Notes: generated by a model from the letters alone, not told the origin. Positions 1 through 9,994 are shown, counted from the first letter of the stretch. The stretch is DNA of 64,000 nucleotides from an uncultured Lachnospiraceae bacterium (GCA_910587765.1 CAJUNR010000007.1:62001-126000); one strand, 5' to 3'. Translations and numbers: made by a program.

Positions 1-1414
1 GCGCTTTCAGCGCTTCATCAGGCATCCCAAAATATTTCATTTTGTCAACGTGTTCAATATCTTTCTCATTTTCCATGCCGGCACGTACTGCCGCGGTTCG
101 TGACGTAAGAAAATATATAGATTTCGTCGTGGGAGATACTTTTCGGAACAATCTGCCCACAAGATATCCGTCCCGGGCGCAAAACAGTATCTGCTTAAAA
201 TTCTGAATATCTGTCTCTTCCTTCATCCATAAAACAAAATCTGTTATTACAGGAGCACAGAACAAATATCCGACACTGAATGCATCGGATACAGACAGCG
301 CGCGTTCTTCACTGTCAAACCAGAACGGACTGTTAAAAATATGGGAAATAAACATCCCTGCCTTCAGACGGTCCGCAATTGTCTCAATATAACGTTCCAT
401 CCCCAATCCGCCGAGAGCGCCAAACAGCTCCTCCCCGCTGAAAACTCGATAGGTATCCATCCCCTCTGCTTCTGCCTTCTCGATATCTGAAACTTCATCG
501 TCTCCTATGTGCAGGACCTTCTGTGTTTTGTACCTGTTCCGCAGTGCCCTGAACAGCCCCTGTGTTTTTGAGATTTCGTATTCGCATGAGACGAATATCT
601 CATCATAGCCTGTCAGATCGAACCTGGTCAGAATTTCCTTTATTTGTTCTGAAGAATAGTAACTGTCGGTCGTGATCACTACGCGTTTTCCGGCAGAAAC
701 TGTTTTATGAAAAGTGTCATGCATACTCTCTCTTGCCAGCATCGCAGAAACATCAATATCCCACTCCAGCACAGCCAGTTCGGACGCGCTTATAAAGTTT
801 CCGCCTGTCTTCTTTAATACATATTCGTAAATCTGTTTAATCCCCGGCGCTTTATCCCTGGAAAGCTCTTTCTCCGCAAATAAACGGAATCTCGCAAAAT
901 CCGGAATACAGATTCCTCTTTCCCGCAGCCTCAAATCCATGAGTTCAAACAGATCCGTATAGGAGCGCACCCTTCTCATGACAAGCGTATCAAACAGATC
1001 AAAGCTTACAACATCCGCCCTGTCTATCCTGTCATACAATTCCTGCCGTGTCTTCCCTCCCAAATGTTTAAAATCATAGGAGACCGCCTTGTTTTCCAGA
1101 AGATTATGCCCCCTTACATCGTAAAGGGCAATATTATTTTTTCGGCAGAACGCCCCGATCCTCCCGGCAATTACTTTGCAGGAACCTGGCCGCGCCACAG
1201 CAATAATAAGCGAAACTCCGCATGCAATAGCTGACGGAAGCGGAATGACAGGATAGCCGTAAATCTCTCCTTCCTCACGGAAACCATCCAGTAATCCTAC
1301 TACCGATATACCTTTTCCAAATTCGGACAGAAACCGCTCCGTCTCGGTACCAAGGCCATAGAGCGCGATCTTCTTGTCTCGATATTCTGTTAATAACGCC
1401 TTCATATCCCGCAT
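1..1414 (-). CDS. HAD-family protein of a glycan locus (3' end outside window)
   Basis: At least 471 residues are visible; the C-terminus lies beyond the left edge. Residues 1-100 look like a small Rossmann-type module (GLGTETE near 20-26). Residues 130-330 are a HAD phosphatase-like domain: motif I FDLFDTLV at 138-145, motif II ITTD near 247-250, and an acidic IGDDEVSD motif near 303-310. The region after 400 (CARDGY, SRTAA) resembles the long C-terminal part of HAD-like proteins found in O-antigen and wall-polysaccharide clusters. The ATG at 1414 overlaps the end of the upstream glycosyltransferase fragment by 13 bp, so the two are probably co-transcribed. Substrate unknown. Domain assignment is from motifs; a role in glycan assembly is inferred from neighbours. 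Confidence 0.8.
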   Translation of the reverse strand, partial: MRDMKALLTEYRDKKIALYGLGTETERFLSEFGKGISVVGLLDGFREEGEIYGYPVIPLPSAIACGVSLIIAVARPGSCKVIAGRIGAFCRKNNIALYDVRGHNLLENKAVSYDFKHLGGKTRQELYDRIDRADVVSFDLFDTLVMRRVRSYTDLFELMDLRLRERGICIPDFARFRLFAEKELSRDKAPGIKQIYEYVLKKTGGNFISASELAVLEWDIDVSAMLARESMHDTFHKTVSAGKRVVITTDSYYSSEQIKEILTRFDLTGYDEIFVSCEYEISKTQGLFRALRNRYKTQKVLHIGDDEVSDIEKAEAEGMDTYRVFSGEELFGALGGLGMERYIETIADRLKAGMFISHIFNSPFWFDSEERALSVSDAFSVGYLFCAPVITDFVLWMKEETDIQNFKQILFCARDGYLVGRLFRKVSPTTKSIYFLTSRTAAVRAGMENEKDIEHVDKMKYFGMPDEALKA

Positions 1415-1992
1415 TTATCTGTCCCCTGGATTCCTGTCATTTCGCCTACATATGTTAACAGATTTTTCTCAAAAGCTTTTACCGAAAATATATTTTCGTA
1501 TACCTTGTATGCCTCATTTCCCATCTTCTTTACCGTTTCTCTATTCTTTATGCACCATATAATTTTTTCCCTCAATCCATTGACGTCGCCGTTTTTAAAA
1601 ACGATCCCGTTCATGCCGTCTGAAATATACGCTGCCGTTCCCACAGTATCAGACAGAAGGCATGGGACATGATGCATCATGGCTTCCGCACATACCGTCG
1701 GCATAGGGTCCTCGCGGGATGGGCAGATCAGTACATCCGCAAAGTCCAATATCCGATGTATCTTTTGACGGCTGACCGTACCGGTCATCCTGACCCATGG
1801 CATTTCCCAGATCCGTTCCCGCAGACTCTGAGCCATGACAGAATGATCCTGCCCAACCAGCAGAAATTCACTTCCTGCCAGTGCCTTTGCCGAAATTCCC
1901 TCAAGAGCATCCACCAGGATATCCTGGCCTTTGCGCCGCTCAATATATCCAATCGCAGTAAATCTCATCTCAAATTTCCTCTGAAACTCCAT
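1402..1992 (-). CDS. GT4 glycosyltransferase, C-terminal half (frameshifted gene)
   Basis: This 196-residue frame is the nucleotide-sugar-binding half of a GT-B family 4 glycosyltransferase. It shows a GYIERRKGQD strand-loop typical of the start of the second Rossmann domain and the donor-binding EDPMPTVCAE (E-x7-E) motif. It lacks the acceptor domain, which lies in the next frame upstream (1970-2782). The two frames overlap by 23 bp and join correctly if one base is skipped, so this is probably one GT4 gene broken by a single-base indel, or a sequencing error. The ATG at 1992 has no ribosome site of its own, which argues against independent translation. Confidence 0.75.
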   Translation of the reverse strand: MEFQRKFEMRFTAIGYIERRKGQDILVDALEGISAKALAGSEFLLVGQDHSVMAQSLRERIWEMPWVRMTGTVSRQKIHRILDFADVLICPSREDPMPTVCAEAMMHHVPCLLSDTVGTAAYISDGMNGIVFKNGDVNGLREKIIWCIKNRETVKKMGNEAYKVYENIFSVKAFEKNLLTYVGEMTGIQGTDKCGI

Positions 1993-2782
1993 AGATTAAA
2001 TCTTCTATTACAGCATCCGGACGCCTCTGATTCATTGCCTTTCTCGGAACAGGCCCCACAGATAAAAATTTAAGATTCCTGTCACTGATATCTGCAAGCT
2101 TCCCGTCCCGTATTCCTTCATAAAAAAAAGCGGAATCATGAAGCCACCAGATAGCAGGAATGTCTGTATTCCTGTCCGAAAGAAACGTATGATAACTGAT
2201 CGTGTTGCAAAAGATGAGATCATACTTTTGCGTCCATGGCAGCTCCCGCATCGTTTTTATTTGAAGCCGTCTGTCAATTATGACCGGAATCATATTGTCC
2301 TCCAGTTTTTCTCTCAATGCCCCGTCCAACATAGATGCGAATATGACTTCATATCCGTTTTTCTGTAAAATCAATGCCGTATGATACAGTGCCAGCGCCG
2401 GCCCTCCAAGAGAAAGATCGTGTGAAAGGAGTAAAATATTTTTCCGATGGCAGGTCCTGCCGGCGTTCTGCTGTTCTTCTTCCTCAAAAAGTTCATGCAA
2501 ATCATAGAAATGATATATTTTCTTCTCTTCCACGCCCAGAGAGACAAGCTGCCTCTTCATTTCTGTTATATAAAAGCTCAATATCACCACGGCATCAAAA
2601 GGAAGCTCTGCCACTCTTTCCGGCGGAATAACCGGATGTCCGTCAAGCATTGTTCCCTGTTTCTTCTCGTCATTATCAAGAATAGCCAAAACCGTTTTAT
2701 TGTCGAACCAATGACGGAATCTTTGATAATAGTCCCCCGTCCCAAACAGGACATATCTGATCTCCTTTCTGTTATGCCGCAT
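1970..2782 (-). CDS. GT4 glycosyltransferase, N-terminal half with Rossmann module (frameshifted gene)
   Basis: 270 residues. Positions 1-100 form a small Rossmann-like module (VLFGTGDYY, then AILDNDEKK), the same kind of module found on the neighbouring enzymes. Positions 110-260 are the acceptor half of a GT4 enzyme (LLLSHDLSLGGPALAL; later YGVSEE just before the stop). The protein ends exactly where the linker into the donor-binding half should begin, and that half continues in the +1 frame. A GAGGTGA ribosome site sits about 6 bases before the ATG. The pair is either a pseudogene or a sequencing-error split. Acceptor and sugar are unknown. Confidence 0.75.
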   Translation of the reverse strand: MRHNRKEIRYVLFGTGDYYQRFRHWFDNKTVLAILDNDEKKQGTMLDGHPVIPPERVAELPFDAVVILSFYITEMKRQLVSLGVEEKKIYHFYDLHELFEEEEQQNAGRTCHRKNILLLSHDLSLGGPALALYHTALILQKNGYEVIFASMLDGALREKLEDNMIPVIIDRRLQIKTMRELPWTQKYDLIFCNTISYHTFLSDRNTDIPAIWWLHDSAFFYEGIRDGKLADISDRNLKFLSVGPVPRKAMNQRRPDAVIEDLIYGVSEEI

Positions 2783-2813
2783 ATAAACGTCACCTCATTT
2801 TCTGTCCCCGTAC

Positions 2814-4169
2814 TCATTCTTTCATCTGCCGCATAATAAAACGTACACATGCATCCATGTCATCCACAATCGCTGTCTGTGTATCGGGAATCCCCCTGCA
2901 TTCCAGATCCTCCCGGATCTCATCCGCATAGTTTTCACTACAGATAAGAAACAAATCCTCTGGCTCCGCCTCTACAGCATCCGGGAAAAGCACTTTTACC
3001 TCTCCCTGCTCCGTTCCCCACAGCCCCGCATTATTATCGATATAAGCCTTCGGGATAACTTTTCTGCTCTGCAGATAATGACACATAATCCGTCCGATAT
3101 TCCCCGCCCCGAAGATGTATATTGTGTCCCCTCTGTTTATCCTCTGCATTATTTTGCAGGCTGATTCCCATTCCTGCATACGCAGTTCCAAACAGTCTGC
3201 AAATGACGTTTCCGATCGGCCTGCCGCTTCCAACAGTTTTTTCTCTTTTATATTCCATTTTATGTCCAAATCAGAAAGCTCTGCGGAGGCATTTTTTAAA
3301 TCCTCATAAAAATATGGGAAAAACCGCTTCTGATCCGCTTTATCCAGATTGTAATAAAACCATCGCTCATTCCTGATTTTCCACAGATAATAGTATTTTT
3401 TCAGGTGCTCCCAAAGTCCCCGGCCAATCAGCTCTTTTTTTAGAAAGTCATACTCCTCATGAACCATGCGGATATCCCGCGGACGGTTGCAGGAAGAATT
3501 CGGATTATCTTTCCGATAGCAATAAAATGCATCATCCAGAAAATACAGGGATTCCGCCATTGCAGACGCCAGAAACAGAAAGCCAAAGTCCTGATACGCC
3601 GCCCCTTTCGATTCATTCATCCGAATCTTATTGTCCAGAAGGTACGCCCTTCTGTATAAGCCCGTCCAGTAACTCCCGCCTGTCTGTATGCTCTCATCGT
3701 CCCTTCCGGCCCGTAGCTCTCTCCCATATACCGAATTATCCTGCGACACCTTTGTCCTGAGCCTTATTTCCTGCCTGTCCAACTCAAAAAAAATATGATT
3801 ATCTGCTCTTAATATATCGCAGGCCGTCTCCTTCGCATACCGGTACTCTGTCTCATACATCTCTGGAAGGATATAATCATCCGATTCCACAATTCCTATG
3901 TACTCTCCCCTTGCCTCCCTTACGCCCAGATTGAACTGCGCCCCCACGCTTCCTTTACCGCAGGAAAAAATGCGAACGCGATCATCCCTTTCAGAAACCT
4001 CTTCTGCGATCTCCAATGTATCATCCGTGCTTCCCCCGTCAACGATCAGCACCTCTATCTCCCGGAGCGTCTGTCCCACGACGCTGTCCAATGCCCGCCT
4101 GAAATAAGGCGCGCCGTTTTTCACATACATGATTACTGTAACTTTTGGAGTTTCATACTTTTTCATCAT
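2814..4169 (-). CDS. GT2 glycosyltransferase with C-terminal Rossmann module
   Basis: 451 residues. The first ~240 are a GT-A family 2 glycosyltransferase: VTVIMYVKNG start, VDGGSTDDT nucleotide-binding turn, and an acidic VESDDYI in the place of the DXD metal-binding motif. From about residue 345 a second fold begins with IFGAGNIGR and AYIDNN, a dinucleotide-fold-like module shared with neighbouring enzymes. The gene ends 31 bp before the GT4 gene and begins 4 bp after the next GT2 gene ends, so it is part of one operon. It probably transfers a nucleotide-activated sugar on the cytoplasmic side during surface glycan assembly; donor and acceptor cannot be read from sequence. Confidence 0.85.
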   Translation of the reverse strand: MMKKYETPKVTVIMYVKNGAPYFRRALDSVVGQTLREIEVLIVDGGSTDDTLEIAEEVSERDDRVRIFSCGKGSVGAQFNLGVREARGEYIGIVESDDYILPEMYETEYRYAKETACDILRADNHIFFELDRQEIRLRTKVSQDNSVYGRELRAGRDDESIQTGGSYWTGLYRRAYLLDNKIRMNESKGAAYQDFGFLFLASAMAESLYFLDDAFYCYRKDNPNSSCNRPRDIRMVHEEYDFLKKELIGRGLWEHLKKYYYLWKIRNERWFYYNLDKADQKRFFPYFYEDLKNASAELSDLDIKWNIKEKKLLEAAGRSETSFADCLELRMQEWESACKIMQRINRGDTIYIFGAGNIGRIMCHYLQSRKVIPKAYIDNNAGLWGTEQGEVKVLFPDAVEAEPEDLFLICSENYADEIREDLECRGIPDTQTAIVDDMDACVRFIMRQMKE

Positions 4170-4173
4170 AGCT

Positions 4174-5358
4174 TCAATAAAGCTTCACTGGCTGATGCCA
4201 CAGAATCGCTTCCTCCGGTATTCCTTTTCCTGTCAATGACTTCTGAATTTCCTTCGCAACCCGCTCATCCTCGACAGCAATCAGTACAACATCATAATCC
4301 GTCTGCAAAATTTCATCCGGGGCTTGTACCGAGAGCCCCTCCCCCTGATAATGTCTGTAACTTTTATCCGCCCATAAGACAATTTCCCGGCCAGACCGCT
4401 TTAACTGCCAGCAGGCATCCCGCCCTACTCTGCCCGCTCCGTACAACACTACTTTTCGGCCATCCAATCCCTCTGTATCCACTGTAAATTCCGGAATATG
4501 GATCCGTTCATCAAATCCCATCGTCTCATTGACAGCGATACACGCTTTCTCCATCACCCATTTCTGCAATTGGAACAGCAGCTCTTTGCTCATCCAATGC
4601 TCCCGAAACACATCTGTAAGCGCAAGATATACCCTGTTAATATCTGCCAGCATATTTTCATTGACACAGTGAACCGCAGAACCTTTCCGATAGCGGTAAT
4701 GGTACAGGCACCGGTCGCTGATCACAAAACTTTTGCACTCCAGCATGTATCGATAGAGAAACACCGAATCTTCCGCGAAAATCAATTCTCTGTCCAGTCC
4801 TTCATGGATGCGTTCTGCTGTGCTCCTGATATACAGTTTATTGTGAATCCAAGAGGTCATAGGCTGGAGGCGCCCCGTTTCCTGATCATAGATCATCTTT
4901 CCGTAAATCAAAGAAAGCGCCTCTTTACCTTCATACAATCCCGGCGGGAACCCGTCCCTGCATTCTACGACATCGTCCGGCAGCCGTTCCTGATATACTC
5001 CCGCACTCGCCATATCCGAAGTACCAATCTCATCCAGCAGAATTTCGAACATATTCGGCTCTATATAGTCGTCTCCATCCACAAAAGAAAGATATTTGCC
5101 ATGCGAAACACGGAGCCCCGCATTTCTTGCCGCTACCACTCCGCCGTTTTCCTGATGAATCACCGTGATCCGTCCATCAGCTGCAGCAGCCTTCTCACAG
5201 TATGCCGCCGTACCGTCTGTGGAACCGTCATCCACAAGAATAATTTCCAGATTCTGATAAGTCTGATTCTGAACACTCTCTACGCATTCGGCTATGAAAT
5301 CTTCAATGTTATAGGCCGGTATAACAACACTTACAAGCGGCCTTGTCTTCTTCTTCAT
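4174..5358 (-). CDS. GT2 glycosyltransferase with C-terminal Rossmann module
   Basis: 394 residues. Residues 1-230 are a canonical GT-A family 2 domain: VSVVIPAYNIEDFI, VDDGSTDGT, and VDGDDYIEP as the metal/donor motif. From about 295 a Rossmann-like module follows (VVLYGAGRVGR, then LWADKS). An AAAGGAG ribosome site precedes the ATG. It lies between a WbsX-like gene (15 bp upstream) and another GT2 gene (4 bp downstream). Likely one glycosyl-transfer step in the same polysaccharide pathway. It is more typical of the GT2 family than its neighbour at 2814-4169, but specificity is unknown. Confidence 0.88.
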   Translation of the reverse strand: MKKKTRPLVSVVIPAYNIEDFIAECVESVQNQTYQNLEIILVDDGSTDGTAAYCEKAAAADGRITVIHQENGGVVAARNAGLRVSHGKYLSFVDGDDYIEPNMFEILLDEIGTSDMASAGVYQERLPDDVVECRDGFPPGLYEGKEALSLIYGKMIYDQETGRLQPMTSWIHNKLYIRSTAERIHEGLDRELIFAEDSVFLYRYMLECKSFVISDRCLYHYRYRKGSAVHCVNENMLADINRVYLALTDVFREHWMSKELLFQLQKWVMEKACIAVNETMGFDERIHIPEFTVDTEGLDGRKVVLYGAGRVGRDACWQLKRSGREIVLWADKSYRHYQGEGLSVQAPDEILQTDYDVVLIAVEDERVAKEIQKSLTGKGIPEEAILWHQPVKLY

Positions 5359-5372
5359 CCTTTTCTCCTTTT

Positions 5373-6887
5373 TCAGATTTCCTCTATCACCTGCTCCAAT
5401 GAAATGATATTTTCTACTCCCTGCTTCCTCAGTTTCCCGTAAATCTCATCAAAATAAAATGTTGCCGTAACAACGATGGCATCCGCCCTGGGCAGCCGAT
5501 CCTCCGGCCGATACACAGGGAAACCGGTACGCAGATGATTCTTTCTCCGGTCAATGAGATACTGTATCTGAACCTCGCTGCTTTCCAGTTCTTTTACAAA
5601 ATGCTTTCCCAATGTCCCATATCCATAAACGCCGATTTTCTTCCAGTTCCGTTCCAGCAGCCAGGCATCAATCCGTATTCCCCTCTCTCTCAGGCTCATC
5701 CATGTGTCCAAAAGGTTCAGATAATGCTCCACCTTATCCTTTTGATTCAGGATATTTTCCAGTTCCTGACCCTTATCATGTCTGTCCGCCTGCTTTCCCG
5801 CATCTTTTTGTTCGGGAAGTATCCAGTTTTTATAATGGTTTTTGGCGTGTAAAACCGCCTCCAGATACCCATAGCCATGCCTTTCATCCGGTTCCAGATA
5901 CATCCCTTCCCCCCACTCATTCCACGCATTCAGAAAAACAATGTCATTGCCATGCTCCTCGTTCTTCTTCAGCAGTTGCATCAAATGGCAGCCGAACCGC
6001 TCCGGGCAGGCGCCTTCTATCACATTTCCCTCCGCCCTTCTCGGCGTATCGTCATAGGATACGAAACCGCCATAGAATGTCTTTCCCGTCCCTTCTGCTT
6101 TCAGAATGTTTCCCCAGATTTCCTCATAATCATATCGTGTAATTCCTGTGGTATTTTCTCTCCATGTGGCAAACCTTGCCCTTACCGGCTCATGATACAG
6201 CTCCGCGTCCAGAAACTGACGTATCCGTTCCTTCGCCCACACCCCAATAATATATAATCCTTCCAATCCGTTTTCCGCCGCTCGTCTGCGCCAGAGCGCA
6301 AGCATCTCCCCTATACAGGGAATTCCTCCGGACCGATAAATCACAAATACCGGCCTGCCATCTACTTTTATATAGCGGCTGTCTTGAAAAAAGGGAAGCA
6401 GATATTCAAAATGCCTGTCCCACTGTTTCTCGTCTCCATATTTCTGTTCCAGCAGCACGCCGTTCTCATCCTCTGTGTCGCTTTTCTCAAGCGTGTCCGC
6501 CCAGGTATTTTTATCTCTCACGTTACTCCACGATCTCGCCCACGTCTCGTTTGCCCAGCAAAAACAGAACGGCATGTCAAGATCTGTCCACTGAAGAAGG
6601 TTTTCCGCCGGCTTCTCCAGAATTTTTTTTCCGTCCTTGAACCAGTAATGATACATGCACATGCCGTCAATCCCGTATTTTTTCATAAGATCCGACTGCC
6701 ACTGCATGGTCCCCCTCTCCAGCAGATCGTAAAAACGGCCATGCAGCGGAACTTTTGGTTGTTCGTGCCCCTCGTACAATGATTTGGCATTTTTTACCGT
6801 TACCCAATCTGTAAAGCCTTCGCCCCACCATTCGTCATTTTCTCTGACGCGATGAAACTGCGGAAGATACATTGCCAGTACTCTCAT
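5373..6887 (-). CDS. WbsX-like glycan-biosynthesis protein with C-terminal Rossmann module
   Basis: About 504 residues. The N-terminal 350 residues match the WbsX type of protein found in O-antigen and rhamnan clusters: LAMYLPQFH start, WWGEGFTDW, YHYWF, FCWANETW and NAWNEWGEG. These resemble a TIM-barrel glycoside-hydrolase-like fold (GH99-like), although the family is usually called glycosyltransferase. From about 408 the shared Rossmann module appears (GVYGYGTLG, YLIDRR). A GTG directly precedes the ATG at 6887, so the start could be one codon earlier. Operon member with 14-18 bp gaps on both sides. Biochemical role of this family is poorly established. Confidence 0.82.
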   Translation of the reverse strand: MRVLAMYLPQFHRVRENDEWWGEGFTDWVTVKNAKSLYEGHEQPKVPLHGRFYDLLERGTMQWQSDLMKKYGIDGMCMYHYWFKDGKKILEKPAENLLQWTDLDMPFCFCWANETWARSWSNVRDKNTWADTLEKSDTEDENGVLLEQKYGDEKQWDRHFEYLLPFFQDSRYIKVDGRPVFVIYRSGGIPCIGEMLALWRRRAAENGLEGLYIIGVWAKERIRQFLDAELYHEPVRARFATWRENTTGITRYDYEEIWGNILKAEGTGKTFYGGFVSYDDTPRRAEGNVIEGACPERFGCHLMQLLKKNEEHGNDIVFLNAWNEWGEGMYLEPDERHGYGYLEAVLHAKNHYKNWILPEQKDAGKQADRHDKGQELENILNQKDKVEHYLNLLDTWMSLRERGIRIDAWLLERNWKKIGVYGYGTLGKHFVKELESSEVQIQYLIDRRKNHLRTGFPVYRPEDRLPRADAIVVTATFYFDEIYGKLRKQGVENIISLEQVIEEI

Positions 6888-6905
6888 CACCGTTTTCTCT
6901 CTTTC

Positions 6906-8876
6906 TTACATGCAAAAATAATGCAATATTTTATGCTGTTTCAGTAAAGGAATAACCTCTGCCTGATTTTTTTCATTCAGACACAATATGATTCCATAAT
7001 CCCTGATTCCGGCAATCTCAGACAGATATTTTACCGGCCTTCCATGCAGCGTCTCCTGCCTTGCCTGTCCATCCGACACGACATAAGCTTCGATCTCCTG
7101 CAGGTGTTCCCTGTACTTTTCAGCCATTTCCCCTGTCCCGTAAACCAGCAGCCGGGAATATTTTTTGCAGAAAACACGCAGCGCGCTTAAACGTATCCTC
7201 TCCGTCATTTCAGAAAACGTATCAAAATCACCGTATTGTTTCCTGACCTGCTGTCCAATCTGCCGCAGATAATATTGAAGATTTACTTCATTTATAGAAG
7301 CATATTCCTCACTCTCCACAATTCCCGAATAGCACCCCGCATCCTGCGCCAGATAAGTCCACAGCCAGGGAAGAACGTCAGCATCTATTTCATCCATCCC
7401 TGACAGCTTCTTCAAAATACTGCCCCGAATCCAAAAATAATCCGTTACAAGAAACGGCGGTTTCTCCACGGATATCCGGCAATTCAAATCCAGCTTATCC
7501 GCAATATGCCGCACTGTCTTAAATCTCCCGTCCCACTCTCTCTTATAACTTCCGAAATACTTCTCAAAGTTAGGAGGGGGCGGTGTCAGGAACCCCAGCC
7601 TTTTCTCTTTTCGGAAACAGTCCAAAACCCTGGAAATATATGTTTTGTTTTGAATCAGATTTTCCCACATATTATAAAAGAGAGATTTTCCCACACAGCT
7701 CGGCCTCCGGCCGGATGTCATATCCGCATCCTGCAGTACGCATACAAAGTCATAGCATCCAAACTCCGCAAGCATCCGGGCAATCTCGTTCTTTCTGATT
7801 ATCCGACAGGAAAAACCATGCTTTCGGTATGCCGTCAGGCATTCCTCTGTCTCGGAAAATATCCGGACACAGTCCCTGAAGCCGGTGGAAAGCAGCGCCT
7901 CCGACACCTGCCCTGCAGACTCCGCATAAGAGACAAAAAACGCAATTAAGACACGTTCCGGCCCTTCGGTGCATGTCTGCAAAGAATTGTCCTGTCCGGA
8001 CGGAAGAATATACTGTAAGTGGAGACTCCTCTGCAAATCCGATGCATCAAAAATACGGATAATATTTTCCCATATCAGATCTGCGTCGTAATCGGTTTCC
8101 CGGTCGATATAATCAAGCGCCAGACGCAGATTTTCCTGTGTCTGCCAATACAGCGTATTTAACGGGATATGCTGTTTTTTTAAAAACGGAAAATTGCGTT
8201 TCACTATCATCTCAAAAGAAAGAAAAACATACTGAGAATAATTATTCTCACAGGACACCGAATCGTTGGCCCTTGTATCCGCCAGGGAATCATATGTAAA
8301 CCCCTGATTGGCAAAGTAACCGGTAAATCTAAGCTCATGCTGCCGAACAGTCTCTACCAGAGTGGAGTAATAGGGCATGTCTTCCCAATAAGCACGAAAC
8401 ACATCGCTGTGCAGCATATTAGAGCCAATCACAAGAAAGAAGGACTGGATATGCTCCGGGATGTGCCCCAGATTCTCTGTAACTGCCTCAGCGTGTACAG
8501 TCAGCCCCCAAAAGTCCGCCCCCCTGCCGTCCATCTCGGAAAAGATCTCCTTCATAGGCCGAAATGGACCGAACATGGAGTCATTCACCAATATCAGTTC
8601 ATCATACTTCCATACCCTGTCCCAGCTTATGTATTCACAAAGTGCGTCCTTAAATCCTCCCGCGTCAAATCCAAGATTTTCCCGGCAAAAGATTTCATCC
8701 GCATATTCTCCCAGAATTTCCCTGCCAGAAAGGATCTCCGTCTCGTTACAGACCACGACGAGATAATCTACACAGGACTTTAATTCCTTCAGCATATAGC
8801 CGATGTAAGAATCAATCCGTTGCTGTTTATCATAGGTTAGATAAATACATAATCGTTTCTTCGTATGATTCAACAA
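6906..8876 (-). CDS. RgpF-like rhamnan-synthesis protein with C-terminal Rossmann module
   Basis: 656 residues, starting at TTG with AGGAGG seven bases upstream. The body resembles the rhamnan synthesis F family (RgpF, PF05045): CIYLTYDKQQRID start, VDYLVVVCNE, the LGFDAGGFKDAL region and LVNDSMFGP, then a second half including FLTPPPPNF. The family is tied to rhamnose-containing wall polysaccharides of Gram-positives and to O-antigens. The last ~90 residues are the locus-wide Rossmann module (LLVYGTGEMAEK, VVSDGQ). Its presence suggests a rhamnose-rich glycan, but no dTDP-rhamnose genes are in the window. Confidence 0.82.
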   Translation of the reverse strand: MLNHTKKRLCIYLTYDKQQRIDSYIGYMLKELKSCVDYLVVVCNETEILSGREILGEYADEIFCRENLGFDAGGFKDALCEYISWDRVWKYDELILVNDSMFGPFRPMKEIFSEMDGRGADFWGLTVHAEAVTENLGHIPEHIQSFFLVIGSNMLHSDVFRAYWEDMPYYSTLVETVRQHELRFTGYFANQGFTYDSLADTRANDSVSCENNYSQYVFLSFEMIVKRNFPFLKKQHIPLNTLYWQTQENLRLALDYIDRETDYDADLIWENIIRIFDASDLQRSLHLQYILPSGQDNSLQTCTEGPERVLIAFFVSYAESAGQVSEALLSTGFRDCVRIFSETEECLTAYRKHGFSCRIIRKNEIARMLAEFGCYDFVCVLQDADMTSGRRPSCVGKSLFYNMWENLIQNKTYISRVLDCFRKEKRLGFLTPPPPNFEKYFGSYKREWDGRFKTVRHIADKLDLNCRISVEKPPFLVTDYFWIRGSILKKLSGMDEIDADVLPWLWTYLAQDAGCYSGIVESEEYASINEVNLQYYLRQIGQQVRKQYGDFDTFSEMTERIRLSALRVFCKKYSRLLVYGTGEMAEKYREHLQEIEAYVVSDGQARQETLHGRPVKYLSEIAGIRDYGIILCLNEKNQAEVIPLLKQHKILHYFCM

Positions 8877-8890
8877 TATGCCTCCTGTTT

Positions 8891-9994
8891 TTAATATAGA
8901 TTACTCATAGGCGAGAACAAAATCTGATATTCTCTTATATGGTGCATAAAAAACACATTAGTCAGGATTTCCCCATAATAGCCCCATATTCTCGGCGTAA
9001 TCTGCCTTTGCTTTTCTTCCCGGATTTTCTTACACTCCCGCAACACCTGGAACATCCAGTCATAATACACATCGTATATTTTCTTTCTGGCCAGAACGAT
9101 ATTTCCTGTAAAAAACAGTTTTTCCGCAAAAAATTTTTCGGCGGATGTCGTATATTCCGGCGATACCCCGCAGATTGCGGCTAAAATTACATCATAATAA
9201 CAATAATAGGCTGTCATCAATTCATGCCGCCACACACCGGGCACCGGAAGCACCACATCCACTTTTTTTCTCACTGCATCTTCTAACTGGCCGTCTGTCA
9301 GAGAAAGTCCACGACTGTAATGATAGAGGCCGACATAATCGTGAACCTGATCATTTTTGAATATCCACCATCCGGCCGTCAGCTCGCAATACCAGGGATT
9401 CTGCTCTGATATGTTTTCCCCATCGGCATCAGTCAATTTGCAGATTCTTGTATCCGTAAGTGCCGCCCCTGCCTGGATATATTGAATATAGTCCGAGCGG
9501 TATGTCTGATTGCTTTTATGCTGATTCCCCCCGGATGTTACCGCATAAATACACAGATTCACCCGTCCGTCCTGCGTCCGCAGACCATCCTCCAGACTAC
9601 GATCTGCCATCTGTACCGGTCCCAGTACAGACCGGCGGTATTGCTGTAATTCTTCCGTCACGGCTAATGTCCCCTGCGCTATACTGGGAATCGTATTTTG
9701 AAACCCGGCTTTCAGCAGCAGTTCTCTCATAGCGTCACTGTTTTCATATATCTGTGATATGATGACCAGTGCTTTTTTCTTCAGCTCCTCCCCTATCTCT
9801 TCAAACACCTTCACCGGTTTCTGTTCCAGATAAAAAGGATTATCCCTTCTTTCGCTCACAATAAAACAATCCGGCTCCACATGATACTGTTTCATAAGCT
9901 CACAGGTAAATTGTGCACCGAATGTCGCCCCAAAGATTAATATATGGTCGTATGCCATCAATGTTCGATACCATTCTGTCTCTTCGATTTTCAT
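8891..9994 (-). CDS. DUF4422 protein with N-terminal Rossmann module
   Basis: 367 residues from the ATG at 9994, chosen because GGAGGAGG lies six bases upstream and the ATGA overlaps the preceding stop. Residues 1-115 are a Rossmann-like module (ILIFGATFGAQF, CFIVSERR). Residues 140-367 match DUF4422 (PF14393), a glycosyltransferase-like domain of capsule and wall-glycan clusters: AVTSGG, WYCELTAGWWIFKN, DYVGLYHYSRG and DVVLPVPG. The family is predicted to transfer a sugar, but reaction and substrate are not settled. The module is at the N-terminus here, unlike most neighbours where it is C-terminal. Confidence 0.82.
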   Translation of the reverse strand: MKIEETEWYRTLMAYDHILIFGATFGAQFTCELMKQYHVEPDCFIVSERRDNPFYLEQKPVKVFEEIGEELKKKALVIISQIYENSDAMRELLLKAGFQNTIPSIAQGTLAVTEELQQYRRSVLGPVQMADRSLEDGLRTQDGRVNLCIYAVTSGGNQHKSNQTYRSDYIQYIQAGAALTDTRICKLTDADGENISEQNPWYCELTAGWWIFKNDQVHDYVGLYHYSRGLSLTDGQLEDAVRKKVDVVLPVPGVWRHELMTAYYCYYDVILAAICGVSPEYTTSAEKFFAEKLFFTGNIVLARKKIYDVYYDWMFQVLRECKKIREEKQRQITPRIWGYYGEILTNVFFMHHIREYQILFSPMSNLY

